A DNA stretch of 64,000 nucleotides from Streptomyces sp. DT2A-34 (lineage in GTDB: Bacteria; Actinomycetota; Actinomycetes; Streptomycetales; Streptomycetaceae). Positions within the stretch are counted from its first letter, which is position 1. Each line of letters opens with the position of its first letter. Both the position numbers and the translations under genes were made by a program. The notes below the pieces were generated by a model. That model saw nothing but the letters and a program-made list of their open reading frames with translations, did not search any database and had not been told where the DNA came from. This document shows positions 18,373-27,546 of this stretch, piece after piece. The stretch spans positions 3,948,001 to 4,012,000 of the forward strand of contig NZ_JASTWJ010000001.1 in NCBI RefSeq assembly GCF_030499515.1, given 5' to 3'.

Positions 18373-20086
18373 TGCGGGCCTCCTGCGGGGTCTGTGCGGT
18401 CGTCGGTGGGGGCTTCGGAGTCGTCGGAGCGTTCGGGAGCCTCGGAGGCTTCGGGAGCTTCAGAGGCTTCGGGCGCTTTGGGGGTGGCTGCGGAGTCGGA
18501 GACGCCGGGCTTCGAGGCGGGAGCGGCACCGGTGGTTTGCTGACCTTCGGTGGCCTCTTGGCCGGACTCCGGGGCCGGGGCCTGGCGAGGAGTGACGGCC
18601 CGATCGGGAGTGACGGCCCGATCGGCTTTCGGCGCGTGCTCTGCGGTGGCGGCTTCGCCGGGCTCGGGCTGTTCCCTGGGCGCAGCGGGCTGCGGCTTCG
18701 GTGCCTCTGATGCATCGCCGTCACCCGAAGTGGCGAGCTTTGGCTTCGCCGCGGTCTCCGGCGCCGACTCGGCCTCGGTCTGCGGCTCAGGCTCGGCTCG
18801 TCGACTGGGTTCCGGCTCGTGGAAGGCCGGGCGGGCGTGGTGCCACGGGGCGTCGGGGCTGCGGGGGGCCGCGGGGGGCTTCGCGGGGGCCGGTGGGGTC
18901 GAGGGCGTAACGGCTTCGTCGGCGGCATTCGTCGACGGCGCGTCGGACGCCGCGGTGTCGGACGCCGTCACATCGGCCGCCGTCGCTTCGGACGCCGTCG
19001 GTTCGGACGCCGTCGGTTCGGACGCCGCCCGCTGGCTGGCGGAGCCCTGGAAGGAGCTGCGCGATCGGCGGGGGCCGGCGGGGGTGGTGCCCGTTCCCGG
19101 GCGCTGCGATGCCGAGCCTTCGCTCGCGCTGCGCGCACGCCGCGGTGCGGCCGGAGTACCTGACGTGGTCGGGGGCGTGTCATCGGCCGCCGAAGACGTG
19201 CCCGTCTCCTCCGCGGGCTCGGCTCCAGCAGCGGCCGCCTGGCCGGCCGAACCCTCCGCCGCCGTACGAGCACGCCGCGCCGCACCCGCCGCCGGAGCTT
19301 CACCAGTTGGAGCTCCAGCCGACGGAGCTGCAGCCGCCGTTGCTCCTCCAGCCGTTGCCCCAGCCGCCGACGTCTCCGCCTGGCCGGCCGAACCCTCCGC
19401 CGCCGTACGAGCACGCCGCGCCGGACGCTCTCCGGCCGCCCGTGCCGGGCGTTCCCCCGCCGCGCGTCCCGCCGCGCCCCTGGCCGGGCGGGCCGGGGCA
19501 GGGGGAGCTGGCCCTTCAGGGGCCCCCATTCGTTCGGGTCGGGGACGCCGGGGGGCAGCATCTGGCGGCGCTTCGGGCCGCCGTGTGCCGCACCCGCCGC
19601 AGGCTCCCCGGGCTCCTTGGCGCCGGGCCAGGCCTTGGCGACGCGGGCCGCCAGGACGAAGTCCTTGCGGAGGGGGTGGCCCTCGAAGTTGTCCGGGAGG
19701 AGGAGGTGGTCCAGGGCAGGGTGGTCGGTGAACGCCACGCCGAACATTTCGTGCGTCTCGCGTTCGTGCCAGGCCGCGCCCGCGTACACGCCGACCGCCG
19801 AGGACAGTGTCGGTGCCTCGTGCGGGACCGTCGTACGGACCAGCAGGCGTCGTACCGGAGACAGGGCGGCGACGTGGGCCGCGACGCGGAAGCCCGTGCC
19901 CGGTTCGTCGACCGCGCTCAGCCAGTCGAAGTAGGTGCAGCCCAGTTCGTCGCGGGCCGCCTCCAGCGCGGCGATCCAGGAGGCGGGGGGCACGTCGACC
20001 GTCAGGACCTCGTACGACTCCTCGGCCGTGGCCTCGGGGCCGAACAGGTCCTCGACGGGGGCGGGCAGCCAGCCGATCGTCGTCAT
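18369..20086 (-). pseudogene. nuoC2: NADH-quinone oxidoreductase subunit C, second copy, with apparent -1 frameshift
   Basis: The N-terminal 200 residues are a clear Nuo[17 protein letters not shown] at 20086, then AAWHERETHEMFGVAFTDHP and LLLPDNFEGHPLRKDF. In that frame translation runs into an Arg-rich low-complexity tail and stops at 18968. After the G-run at 19501-19505 (CCCCC on the coding strand) a second frame opens with normal codon usage: repeats such as RRARTAAEGSAGQ and a long acidic Pro/Ala tail, ending at 18369 with a 4-bp overlap to nuoH2. One extra C in that run would join the two into a protein of about 572 residues. A sequencing error, a real mutation or -1 slippage are all possible. 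The catalytic-arm domain itself is intact. Confidence 0.8.
19235..19423. repeat. pair of 48-bp direct repeats inside the nuoC2 tail
   Basis: Positions 19235-19282 and 19376-19423 are identical over 48 bp (start CCGCCTGGCCGGCC). They are spaced 141 bp apart, a multiple of three, and encode RRARTAAEGSAGQ-type units in the tail frame. Recombination between them would delete 47 codons in frame. Confidence 0.9.
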
Positions 20087-20742
20087 CGGTGGGCCTCCCC
20101 CGCGCCACCACCAGTACCGCTACCGCCGGTACCGCCACCACCCGCTCCCGGCGCACCCGGCGCCCTGACCAGCCCGCTCTGCAGCGCCGCGGTGGACGGC
20201 CCCGCCGTCCCACCGCCGTACCGCTCCCCCAGCGACTCCCGCGCGATCTTCTCCTGGAGCTTCAGGATCCCCTGGAGCAGCGCCTCCGGGCGCGGCGGGC
20301 ACCCGGGGACGTACACGTCCACCGGGATGATCTGGTCGACGCCCTTGGTGACGGAGTAGGAGTCCCAGTACGGGCCACCGCAGTTGGAGCAGGCCCCGAA
20401 GGAGATGACGTACTTCGGCTCGGGCATCTGTTCGTACAGGCGCTTCACGGCCGGGGCCATCTTGTCCGTGACCGTGCCGGAGACGACCATCAGGTCGGCC
20501 TGGCGCGGGCCGGGCGCGAACGGGATCACGCCGAGGCGGATGAAGTCGTGGCGGGCCATCGACGCGGCGATGAACTCGATCGCGCAGCAGGCGAGACCGA
20601 AGTTGAAGACCCAGAGCGAGTAGCGGCGTCCCCAGTTCAGGATCACCTTCATCGGCTCCGGGGCGAGGCGGGCGAGCGCGCCCAGCCGCTTCGGCTCCGG
20701 CAGCAGGACCGGCTGCCCCTCGGTGTCTGGCGTCACGTCCAT
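20083..20742 (-). CDS. nuoB2: NADH-quinone oxidoreductase subunit B, second copy
   Basis: Subunit that binds the terminal N2 4Fe-4S cluster, 219 residues. The tandem Cys ([10 protein letters not shown]), [11 protein letters not shown] and [13 protein letters not shown] provide the four ligands. The start is the ATG at 20742, 10 bp inside the nuoA2 end. The last 40 residues (a Gly/Ala-rich tail, [19 protein letters not shown]) extend beyond the usual 160-185-residue length. It overlaps the nuoC2 start by 4 bp. Confidence 0.95.
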   Translation of the reverse strand: MDVTPDTEGQPVLLPEPKRLGALARLAPEPMKVILNWGRRYSLWVFNFGLACCAIEFIAASMARHDFIRLGVIPFAPGPRQADLMVVSGTVTDKMAPAVKRLYEQMPEPKYVISFGACSNCGGPYWDSYSVTKGVDQIIPVDVYVPGCPPRPEALLQGILKLQEKIARESLGERYGGGTAGPSTAALQSGLVRAPGAPGAGGGGTGGSGTGGGAGEAHR

Positions 20743-21155
20743 GCCAGGACGCCCTTCTTGTATGCGTAGAGCAGGCCCACGGCCAGGAAGCCGAGGAAGA
20801 TGAACATCTCGACGAGCGTGGTCGCGCCGTAGCCCGGGTCGGCGAAGACCGTGGCCCAGGGGAACAGGAAGATCGAGTCGATGGCGAAGATCACGTAGAG
20901 GAAGGCGTAGACGTAGTAGCGGACCTGGGTGTGGGCCCAGCCCTCGCCGACGGGGTCGACGCCGCACTCGTACGTCAGGAGCTTCTCGGGCGTCGGGACC
21001 ACGGGGCGCAGCAGGCGGCCCGCCCCGAAGGCGACGGCGACGAACAGCACGCCGACGGCCGCCAGCAGTCCGACGACCGAGTAGGACTGGAAGTAGTCCG
21101 CCGAGACGACGACGTAATGCGCATCCGCCGCGACGACGACGGTCTGTTCCGACAC
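20733..21155 (-). CDS. nuoA2: NADH-quinone oxidoreductase subunit A, second copy
   Basis: Three-helix subunit A, 140 residues. [16 protein letters not shown] is the conserved loop with the Cys used to monitor the active/deactive transition in homologues, and [21 protein letters not shown] is helix 2 with its conserved acidic residue. It is the first gene of the second nuo operon; the promoter must lie in the 335-bp gap to the divergent sensor kinase. Confidence 0.94.
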   Translation of the reverse strand: MSEQTVVVAADAHYVVVSADYFQSYSVVGLLAAVGVLFVAVAFGAGRLLRPVVPTPEKLLTYECGVDPVGEGWAHTQVRYYVYAFLYVIFAIDSIFLFPWATVFADPGYGATTLVEMFIFLGFLAVGLLYAYKKGVLAWT

Positions 21156-21490
21156 GTCCGCCCCTCGCTCCCTGACCTCGTGACCTCGTGACCGGTATCC
21201 AGGACCGGTCCCGGAACCAGAACCCGAACCAGTCCCTGGAACCAGTGTCCCGCTGCTTGTGATCTCGTGAACACCGCTGTTCGACGATCTGTACGCACGG
21301 GAGTCTAGGCCCTGCTAAAGACACCGTAAGCAGCCCGTCACGCCTTGAGATCCCCTTGAGATGCGACGGCCCGGCGCCGGCCGGTCACGCGGCCCGATGC
21401 CCCGCCGGGTCGCGGGGTGGGGATTTCCCCCCTGGGCGGGGGCGGTCCGCCTCATGGCGCCGGGGCGCGCGGCGCGGCACGCTAGCCCAT
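21156..21490. promoter_or_regulatory. divergent promoter region, nuoA2 / sensor kinase
   Basis: No gene. It must contain the start sites for the second nuo operon and for the divergent kinase gene. It holds short repeats: GACCTCGTGACCTCGTGACC near 21175-21194, three CGGAACC/CCGAACC/TGGAACC-like copies at 21217-21245, and a TTGAGAT direct repeat at about 21343-21361. None is a recognised operator. Confidence 0.5.
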
Positions 21491-22693
21491 ATGACCGAAC
21501 GCCCCAGCCCTTCGCGGGACGCCTCCGGGTGGTCCGACAGCGAGCAGCCGCCGCTGCCGCCCGCCCGTTTCGCCTACGACCGGCACACCTGGAAGGAGAT
21601 CGCGCACCTCCTGGCGAACCTTCCGATGTCGCTGCTCGGCTTCACCTACGTCGTGACGGTGCTGTTCACCGGTGCCTTGCTGACCGTGACGGTGATCGGG
21701 TTCCCCGTCCTCGCTGCCGGGCTGATCGGCGCGCGGCAGTTGGGCAAGCTGGAGCGGGCACGCGCGCGTGCTTTGCTCGGGGTGCGGGTGGACGAGCCGA
21801 GTCCGCTGCCGTTGCGCGGCGGCAAGAACGGCTTCTTCCCGCAGCTGTGGCTGGCGCTGAAGGACCCGGTGGGCTGGCGCACGATCCTGTACGACTTCAT
21901 CCGCCTGCCCTGGGGCATCCTCACCTTCACCACCACCCTGACCTCGCTGTTCGTGCTGTGGCCGGTGCTGCCGTTCATCGCGCGGGGTCTGGCGAACGCG
22001 GACCGGGCGATGGTGCGCGGCCTGCTGTCGCCCTCCGACGAGCTGGAGCGCCGTATCGCCGAACTGGAGTCGGATAGGGGCGTCGTCGTCGACCACGCCG
22101 CCGCCGATCTGCGCCGCATCGAGCGCGACCTGCACGACGGCGCGCAGGCCCGCCTGGTCAACCTGGCCATGGGCCTGGGCCTGGCCAAGGAGAAGCTGCT
22201 GGAGGATCCCGACTCGGCGGCGGCGATGGTCGCGGAGGCGCACGGCGAGGTGAAGCTAGCGCTGCAGGAACTGCGCGATCTGGCGCGCGGCATCCATCCG
22301 GCCGTACTGACGGACCGCGGCCTGGACGCCGCCCTGTCGGCCGTGGCCTCGCGCTGCACGGTGCCGGTGAAGGTGACCGTCGACCTGCTGTCCAGACCGG
22401 CCGCGGCCATCGAGGGCATCGCCTACTTCACCGTCTCCGAGCTGCTGCAGAACATCAGCAAGCACAGCGGGGCGAAGTCGGCGTCGGTGGACGTGTGGCG
22501 GTCGGAGGACCGGCTGCTGATCCAGGTCTGGGACGACGGCCGCGGGGGCGCGCGCCTCGACGGAGGTACGGGCATGCGCGGGCTCGCCGACCGGATGAAC
22601 GCGGTGGACGGTCTGTTCGTCATCGACTCACCGCCGGGCGGCCCCACGACGGTGACGGCGGAACTGCCCTGGCGGGACCGCGTCCCCGGGTAG
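21491..22693 (+). CDS. sensor histidine kinase with N-terminal membrane sensor domain
   Basis: A 400-residue NarL-class kinase. Residues 40-185 hold a membrane sensor domain with about four helices (LPMSLLGFTYVVTVLFTGALL and WGILTFTTTLTSLFVLWPVLPF). A dimerisation/phosphoacceptor motif RIERDLHDGAQARLV follows, with the phosphorylated His near residue 215, then an ATPase domain (SELLQNISKHSGAKSA as N-box, DDGRGGA as G-box, TGMRGLADR). It is followed 149 bp downstream by a paralogous kinase and then a LuxR-type response regulator, so the two kinases probably feed one regulator. The ATG at 21491 is the first start with the conserved sensor domain behind it. The signal is unknown. Confidence 0.92.
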   Translation: MTERPSPSRDASGWSDSEQPPLPPARFAYDRHTWKEIAHLLANLPMSLLGFTYVVTVLFTGALLTVTVIGFPVLAAGLIGARQLGKLERARARALLGVRVDEPSPLPLRGGKNGFFPQLWLALKDPVGWRTILYDFIRLPWGILTFTTTLTSLFVLWPVLPFIARGLANADRAMVRGLLSPSDELERRIAELESDRGVVVDHAAADLRRIERDLHDGAQARLVNLAMGLGLAKEKLLEDPDSAAAMVAEAHGEVKLALQELRDLARGIHPAVLTDRGLDAALSAVASRCTVPVKVTVDLLSRPAAAIEGIAYFTVSELLQNISKHSGAKSASVDVWRSEDRLLIQVWDDGRGGARLDGGTGMRGLADRMNAVDGLFVIDSPPGGPTTVTAELPWRDRVPG

Positions 22694-22842
22694 GGCTGAG
22701 CGCCGGGCCGGGGTAGGGAAAACCCCCCGTTCGAGACGCCGACGGCCTCCATGGTCCGCCGACCTGCGGTCGAGCAGGGTGGAGATACGACGGCACAGCC
22801 CCGGCGGCGGGGCTGACGGGACGAGGAGAACGGACGACGCCG

Positions 22843-24207
22843 ATGGCCACGGAGTACGGACAGGGCTACGGGCACGGGCTCGGTTACGCCGAGAGCGGCC
22901 TTCCCGAGCACGGCGGCGAGCGACGGCACCGGCTGCCGGCCGGACTGCGGGCACCGTTCGAGGCACGCAGCTGGCGCGAGTTCGGGTACGTGCTGCTGAG
23001 CCTGCCGATCAGCATCGTGCTGTTCGTGTACGCCATCACGATGGTGTCGCTGGGCGCGGGCCTGCTGGTGACGTTCCTCGGCATCCCGGTGCTGGCGGCG
23101 GGCCTGGCCGGCTGCCGTGGCTTCGGCGCGCTGGAGCGGGCACGCGCGCGTGCGCTGCTGGACCTGGACGTGGCCGACCCGGAGCCGCTGCGGATGCGCC
23201 GGAGCGGCTTCATGGCCTGGATGGGCGCCGTACTGAAGAGCGGGACGTCGTGGCGGAGCGTGCTGTACGCGCTGCTGCACTTCCCGTGGGCGGTGTTCTC
23301 CTTCGTCGTCGCCCTGAACGTGTGGGCGTACGGCTGGGGGCTGCTGACGTATCCGCTGTGGTTCTGGGTCTTCCCGGTGTGGGCCGGTCAGGACGGCCTT
23401 CAGCTGTACGGCGACGAGACCCACCACCTCTACCTCGACAACCCCTTCGAGATCACGGTCACCGCACTGGTGGGGCTGCTGTTCACGCTCGCGACTCCGT
23501 GGATCGTGCGGGCGCTGACCATGGTGGACCGGCTGCTGGTGCACGGCCTGCTCGGGCCGTCGCGGCTGGCCACGCGCGTGGTGGAACTGGAGTCGGACCG
23601 AGGTGTCGTGGTCGATACGGCCGCTGCCGACCTGCGGCGCATCGAGCGCGACCTGCACGACGGGGCCCAGGCTCGCCTGGTGGCCCTGGCCATGGATCTG
23701 GGCCTGGCGAAGGAGAAGCTGACGGAGGACCCGCAGGCGGCGGCACGGATGGTGGACGAGGCGCACGGCGAGGTGAAGACGGCGCTTCAGGAGCTGCGCG
23801 ATCTGGCACGCGGGATCCATCCGGCCGTCCTGACCGACCGAGGGCTGGACGCGGCCCTGTCGGCGGTGGCCTCGCGCTGCACGGTGCCGGTGGAGGTCCA
23901 GGTCGACCTCGAGGAGCGACCGGTGCCGGCGATCGAGGGGATCGCGTACTTCACGGTGTCGGAGCTGCTGCAGAACATCAGCAAGCATGCGCGGGCCACG
24001 TGGGCGGCGGTGGATGTGTGGCGGGTGGAGAACCGGCTGATGTTGCAGGTCGTGGACAACGGCGTCGGCGGCGCGAGCGCCTCCAGCGGCTCGGGGTTGG
24101 CGGGGCTGACCGAGCGGCTGGACGCGGTGGACGGGATCCTGGTGGTCGACTCACCGGTGGGCGGGCCCACCCGGGTCACGGCGGAGCTGCCTTGGCGGAC
24201 GGTGTAG
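22843..24207 (+). CDS. second sensor histidine kinase, paralogue of the one before
   Basis: A 454-residue kinase of the same architecture: a longer membrane sensor region (residues 45-230, about five helices, with an extra segment ending GDETHHLYLDNPFE), RIERDLHDGAQARLVALAMD with His near residue 272, and an ATPase domain (ELLQNISKHARATWAAVDVW, DNGVGGAS, GLAGLTERL). The catalytic part is nearly identical to the upstream kinase, including long identical stretches at the DNA level, so this is a tandem duplication with diverged sensors. A hairpin terminator follows at 24236-24270. Confidence 0.92.
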   Translation: MATEYGQGYGHGLGYAESGLPEHGGERRHRLPAGLRAPFEARSWREFGYVLLSLPISIVLFVYAITMVSLGAGLLVTFLGIPVLAAGLAGCRGFGALERARARALLDLDVADPEPLRMRRSGFMAWMGAVLKSGTSWRSVLYALLHFPWAVFSFVVALNVWAYGWGLLTYPLWFWVFPVWAGQDGLQLYGDETHHLYLDNPFEITVTALVGLLFTLATPWIVRALTMVDRLLVHGLLGPSRLATRVVELESDRGVVVDTAAADLRRIERDLHDGAQARLVALAMDLGLAKEKLTEDPQAAARMVDEAHGEVKTALQELRDLARGIHPAVLTDRGLDAALSAVASRCTVPVEVQVDLEERPVPAIEGIAYFTVSELLQNISKHARATWAAVDVWRVENRLMLQVVDNGVGGASASSGSGLAGLTERLDAVDGILVVDSPVGGPTRVTAELPWRTV

Positions 24208-24235
24208 CCCGGCCGCGGAAGCGTCTCAGCGGCTC

Positions 24236-24270
24236 GCCCCTGATCTGCCTTGTACGGGTGGATCAGGGGC
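24236..24270 (+). terminator. hairpin terminator after the second kinase
   Basis: A perfect 10-bp stem (GCCCCTGATC with GATCAGGGGC) with a 15-nt loop, 28 bases past the kinase stop. It implies that the response regulator downstream has its own promoter in the 344-bp gap, or is reached by read-through. The rest of the gap shows Pro-codon-like GGGCCCACAC repeats and no gene. Confidence 0.7.
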
Positions 24271-24551
24271 GACTGCGCTGCGGTCCCCCTTCCGCACCTC
24301 TGGGCCCACACGGCCCCACACCTCCTGGGCCCACACTCCCTGGGCCAGGGCGCCCGGCCCCTCCGGAATGCCAAGCGCTCCCGAGCATGCGCCTCGAAGC
24401 GCCTCCTTCGTGCCCGCGCGATTCGAACGCGGTCGAGCGGGTTTTCCACAGGCCCGGTGGCGAAGAGTCGATCGCGGGATACTGAGGTCGCGAGGGACGA
24501 CAGGGCCGGGGCACGCTCGGCCGAATGCCAAGGCTCGGGGGGCCGGGGATC

Positions 24552-25223
24552 GTGGAGGACAGGGTGCGGGTGGTCATCGCCGAGGACTCGGTGCTGCTCA
24601 GGGAGGGGCTGACCCGGCTGTTGACCGACCGTGGGCACGAGGTCGTGGCGGGGGTGGGCGACGGCGAGGCGCTGATCAAGACCATCACGGAGCTGGACGG
24701 ACAGGGCGAGCTGCCGGACGTGGTGGTCGCCGACGTGCGGATGCCGCCGACGCACACCGACGAAGGGGTGCGGGCGGCCGTGCAGCTGCGGAAGGCACAC
24801 CCCGGACTTGGGGTACTCGTGCTGTCGCAGTACGTGGAGGAGCGGTACGCCACGGAGCTGCTGGCCGGTTCCAGCCGTGGAGTCGGCTATCTGCTCAAGG
24901 ACCGGGTGGCGGAGGTTCGGGAGTTCGTGGACGCGGTCGTACGGGTGGCCCAAGGGGGTACGGCCCTCGATCCGGAGGTCGTCGCCCAGTTGCTGGGCCG
25001 CAGCCGTAAGCAGGACGTGCTCGCGGGGCTCACCCCGCGGGAGCGGGAGGTCCTGGGGCTGATGGCCGAGGGGCGGACCAACTCCGCGATCGCCCGGCAG
25101 CTGGTGGTGAGCGACGGCGCCGTCGAGAAGCACGTCAGCAACATCTTCCTCAAGCTCGGGCTGTCCCCGAGCGACGGGGATCACCGGCGCGTTCTCGCGG
25201 TTCTCACCTATCTGAACTCCTGA
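24552..25223 (+). CDS. NarL/LuxR-family response regulator
   Basis: A 223-residue two-component regulator. The receiver domain begins VRVVIAEDSVLLREGL (acidic pair E11/D12), with the phosphoacceptor Asp in VVADVRMPP (D61) and the switch Lys in YLLKDRVAEV. The C-terminal LuxR HTH is GLTPREREVLGLMAEGRTNS followed by AIARQLVVSDGAVEKHVSNI. A GTG at 24552 is chosen because GGGG-rich Shine-Dalgarno-like sequence precedes it and the receiver fold starts at once; an ATG nine codons upstream (24525) is possible. It is the likely partner of the two upstream kinases. Confidence 0.93.
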   Translation: MEDRVRVVIAEDSVLLREGLTRLLTDRGHEVVAGVGDGEALIKTITELDGQGELPDVVVADVRMPPTHTDEGVRAAVQLRKAHPGLGVLVLSQYVEERYATELLAGSSRGVGYLLKDRVAEVREFVDAVVRVAQGGTALDPEVVAQLLGRSRKQDVLAGLTPREREVLGLMAEGRTNSAIARQLVVSDGAVEKHVSNIFLKLGLSPSDGDHRRVLAVLTYLNS

Positions 25224-25617
25224 CGGCCTGACACCGTGTCAGTCAAGTGGGGGACCGCTCGGGTGACCGTCGTCGGTGGCCTTCGGCGGTGACCCCTGGG
25301 GATGACTACTGCGGGTGACCACCATGGGTGCCCACTGTCGACGACCGTCGCGGGCGATCACTCCCGCGGCCTCAGCAGAGCAGCCGCGTACGTGGCAACC
25401 GAACGCGGCAACCGAACAAAGTACAGGGAGCGTCTTCAGAGGAAGCGTCGGGGGGGGGCGTGTAAATCATGACAAGTCAGGGTGGCGAACCGTCTCAAAT
25501 CGATGTCCGTCATGCGAATGGCCCGGGGAGGGCGACCTTTGCGGACGTAGGGTTGATCCTGGGAAGGCTTGCGGGAAGGCCATGCCCGGACACCCGCATC
25601 AAGGGAGGTCAAGTTCA
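25224..25617. promoter_or_regulatory. leader/promoter region of korA
   Basis: A 394-bp gap without a convincing gene. It has several GGGTGACC/GGTGACC repeats (25260-25325), a run of about ten G residues at 25450-25458, and a good ribosome-binding site AAGGGAGGTC at 25601-25610 just before the korA GTG. It is long enough for a regulated promoter. Confidence 0.5.
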
Positions 25618-27546
25618 GTGACCAGCCAGGTCAGTAGCCCAGCGGAGCAGGCCGACGAAGCCGTCGTGGGAGAGCAGCGCAAACCGGCAGGGACGAAGGA
25701 TGTCCGCCGGCTGGACCGGGTGATCATTCGTTTCGCGGGGGACTCGGGCGACGGTATGCAGCTCACCGGCGACCGCTTCACCTCGGAAACGGCGTCCTTC
25801 GGCAACGACCTGTCGACACTGCCGAACTTCCCGGCGGAGATCCGCGCCCCCGCCGGCACCCTGCCGGGCGTGTCCTCCTTCCAGCTGCACTTCGCCGACC
25901 ACGACATCCTCACCCCGGGCGACGCACCGAACGTGCTGGTCGCGATGAACCCGGCGGCCCTGAAGGCCAACATCGGCGATCTGCCGCGCGGCGCGGAGAT
26001 CATCGTCAACACGGACGAGTTCACCAGACGGGCGATGCAGAAGGTGGGCTACGACGCCTCGCCTCTGGAGGACGGGTCGCTGGACGGCTACAGCCTCCAT
26101 CCGGTGCCGCTGACGACGCTGACGGTGGAGGCGCTGAAGGAGTTCGCCCTCACCCGCAAGGAGGCCGAGCGCAGCAAGAACATGTTCGCGCTGGGCCTGC
26201 TGTCGTGGATGTACCACCGGCCCACCGAGGGCACCGAGAAGTTCCTGAAGTCGAAGTTCGCCAAGAAACCCGACATCGCGGCCGCCAACATCGCCGCCTT
26301 CCGCGCGGGCTGGAACTTCGGCGAGACGACCGAGGACTTCGCCGTCTCCTACGAGATCGCCCCGGCGACGACCGCCTTCCCGGTCGGCACCTACCGGAAC
26401 ATCTCCGGGAACCTCGCCCTGTCCTACGGACTGGTCGCCGCGTCCCGCCAGGCGGACCTGCCGCTGTTCCTGGGCTCGTACCCGATCACCCCGGCCTCGG
26501 ACATCCTGCATGAGCTGAGCCGGCACAAGAACTTCGGTGTACGGACCTTCCAGGCCGAGGACGAGATCGCCGGCATCGGCGCGGCACTGGGGGCGGCCTT
26601 CGGCGGCTCGCTGGCGGTGACCACCACCTCCGGACCCGGTGTGGCCCTGAAGTCCGAGACCATCGGGCTGGCCGTCTCGCTGGAGCTGCCGCTGCTGGTG
26701 ATCGACATCCAGCGCGGCGGGCCCTCGACCGGCCTGCCGACCAAGACCGAGCAGGCGGACCTGCTCCAGGCGATGTTCGGCCGCAACGGCGAGGCGCCGG
26801 TGCCGATCGTCGCCCCGTGCACGCCGGCCGACTGCTTCGACGCGGCCCTGGAGGCGGCGCGGATCGCGCTGACGTACCGCACTCCGGTGATGCTGCTGTC
26901 GGACGGCTATCTGGCCAACGGCTCGGAGCCCTGGCGGATCCCGGAGCTGGACGAGCTGCCGGATCTGACCGTGCAGTTCGCGCAGGGGCCGAACCACACC
27001 CTGGAGGACGGCAGCGAGGTCTTCTGGCCGTACAAGCGCGACCCGCAGACCCTCGCCCGGCCGTGGGCGATCCCGGGCACGCCGGGTCTGGAGCACCGGA
27101 TCGGCGGCATCGAGAAGGAGGACGGCACGGGCAACATCTCCTACGCCCCGGCCAACCACGACTTCATGGTCCGCACCCGCCAGGCCAAGATCGACGGCAT
27201 CGACGTCCCGGACCTTGAGGTGGACGACCCGCACGAGGCGAAGACGCTGGTGCTGGGGTGGGGGTCGACGTACGGCCCGATCACCGCGGCGGTCCGCCGC
27301 CTGCGCACCGCGGGCGAGTCGATCGCGCAGGCGCATCTGCGCCACCTGAACCCGTTCCCGCGCAACCTGGGCGTGGTACTCGGACGCTACGAGAAGGTGG
27401 TGATCCCCGAGATGAACCTCGGCCAGCTCGCCACCCTGGTCCGGGCGAAGTACCTGGTGGACGCCCACTCGTACAACCAGGTCAACGGCATGCCGTTCAA
27501 GGCGGAACAGCTCGCCAAGGCGCTCAAGGAGGCCATCGATGGCTGA
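25618..27546 (+). CDS. korA: 2-oxoacid:ferredoxin oxidoreductase, alpha subunit (KorA)
   Basis: A 642-residue subunit fusing the gamma domain (IIRFAGDSGDGMQLTGDRF, residues 40-210) with the alpha domain (FLGSYPITPASDILHELSRH to GPGVALKSETIGLA, then DIQRGGPSTGLPTKTEQADL). With KorB it oxidatively decarboxylates 2-oxoglutarate (or another 2-oxoacid) to acyl-CoA and reduces ferredoxin, replacing or supplementing the 2-oxoglutarate dehydrogenase step of the TCA cycle. The GTG at 25618 follows an excellent Shine-Dalgarno; the open frame continues upstream without meaning. It overlaps korB by 8 bp. Reduced ferredoxin could feed the nearby NuoE/F/G-less complex I (inference). Confidence 0.95.
   Translation: MTSQVSSPAEQADEAVVGEQRKPAGTKDVRRLDRVIIRFAGDSGDGMQLTGDRFTSETASFGNDLSTLPNFPAEIRAPAGTLPGVSSFQLHFADHDILTPGDAPNVLVAMNPAALKANIGDLPRGAEIIVNTDEFTRRAMQKVGYDASPLEDGSLDGYSLHPVPLTTLTVEALKEFALTRKEAERSKNMFALGLLSWMYHRPTEGTEKFLKSKFAKKPDIAAANIAAFRAGWNFGETTEDFAVSYEIAPATTAFPVGTYRNISGNLALSYGLVAASRQADLPLFLGSYPITPASDILHELSRHKNFGVRTFQAEDEIAGIGAALGAAFGGSLAVTTTSGPGVALKSETIGLAVSLELPLLVIDIQRGGPSTGLPTKTEQADLLQAMFGRNGEAPVPIVAPCTPADCFDAALEAARIALTYRTPVMLLSDGYLANGSEPWRIPELDELPDLTVQFAQGPNHTLEDGSEVFWPYKRDPQTLARPWAIPGTPGLEHRIGGIEKEDGTGNISYAPANHDFMVRTRQAKIDGIDVPDLEVDDPHEAKTLVLGWGSTYGPITAAVRRLRTAGESIAQAHLRHLNPFPRNLGVVLGRYEKVVIPEMNLGQLATLVRAKYLVDAHSYNQVNGMPFKAEQLAKALKEAIDG

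Noticed and set aside
25450..25458. Long G-run upstream of korA as a phase-variation tract
   Set aside because: It lies in non-coding leader far from any recognisable promoter element; length variation cannot be judged from one sequence.
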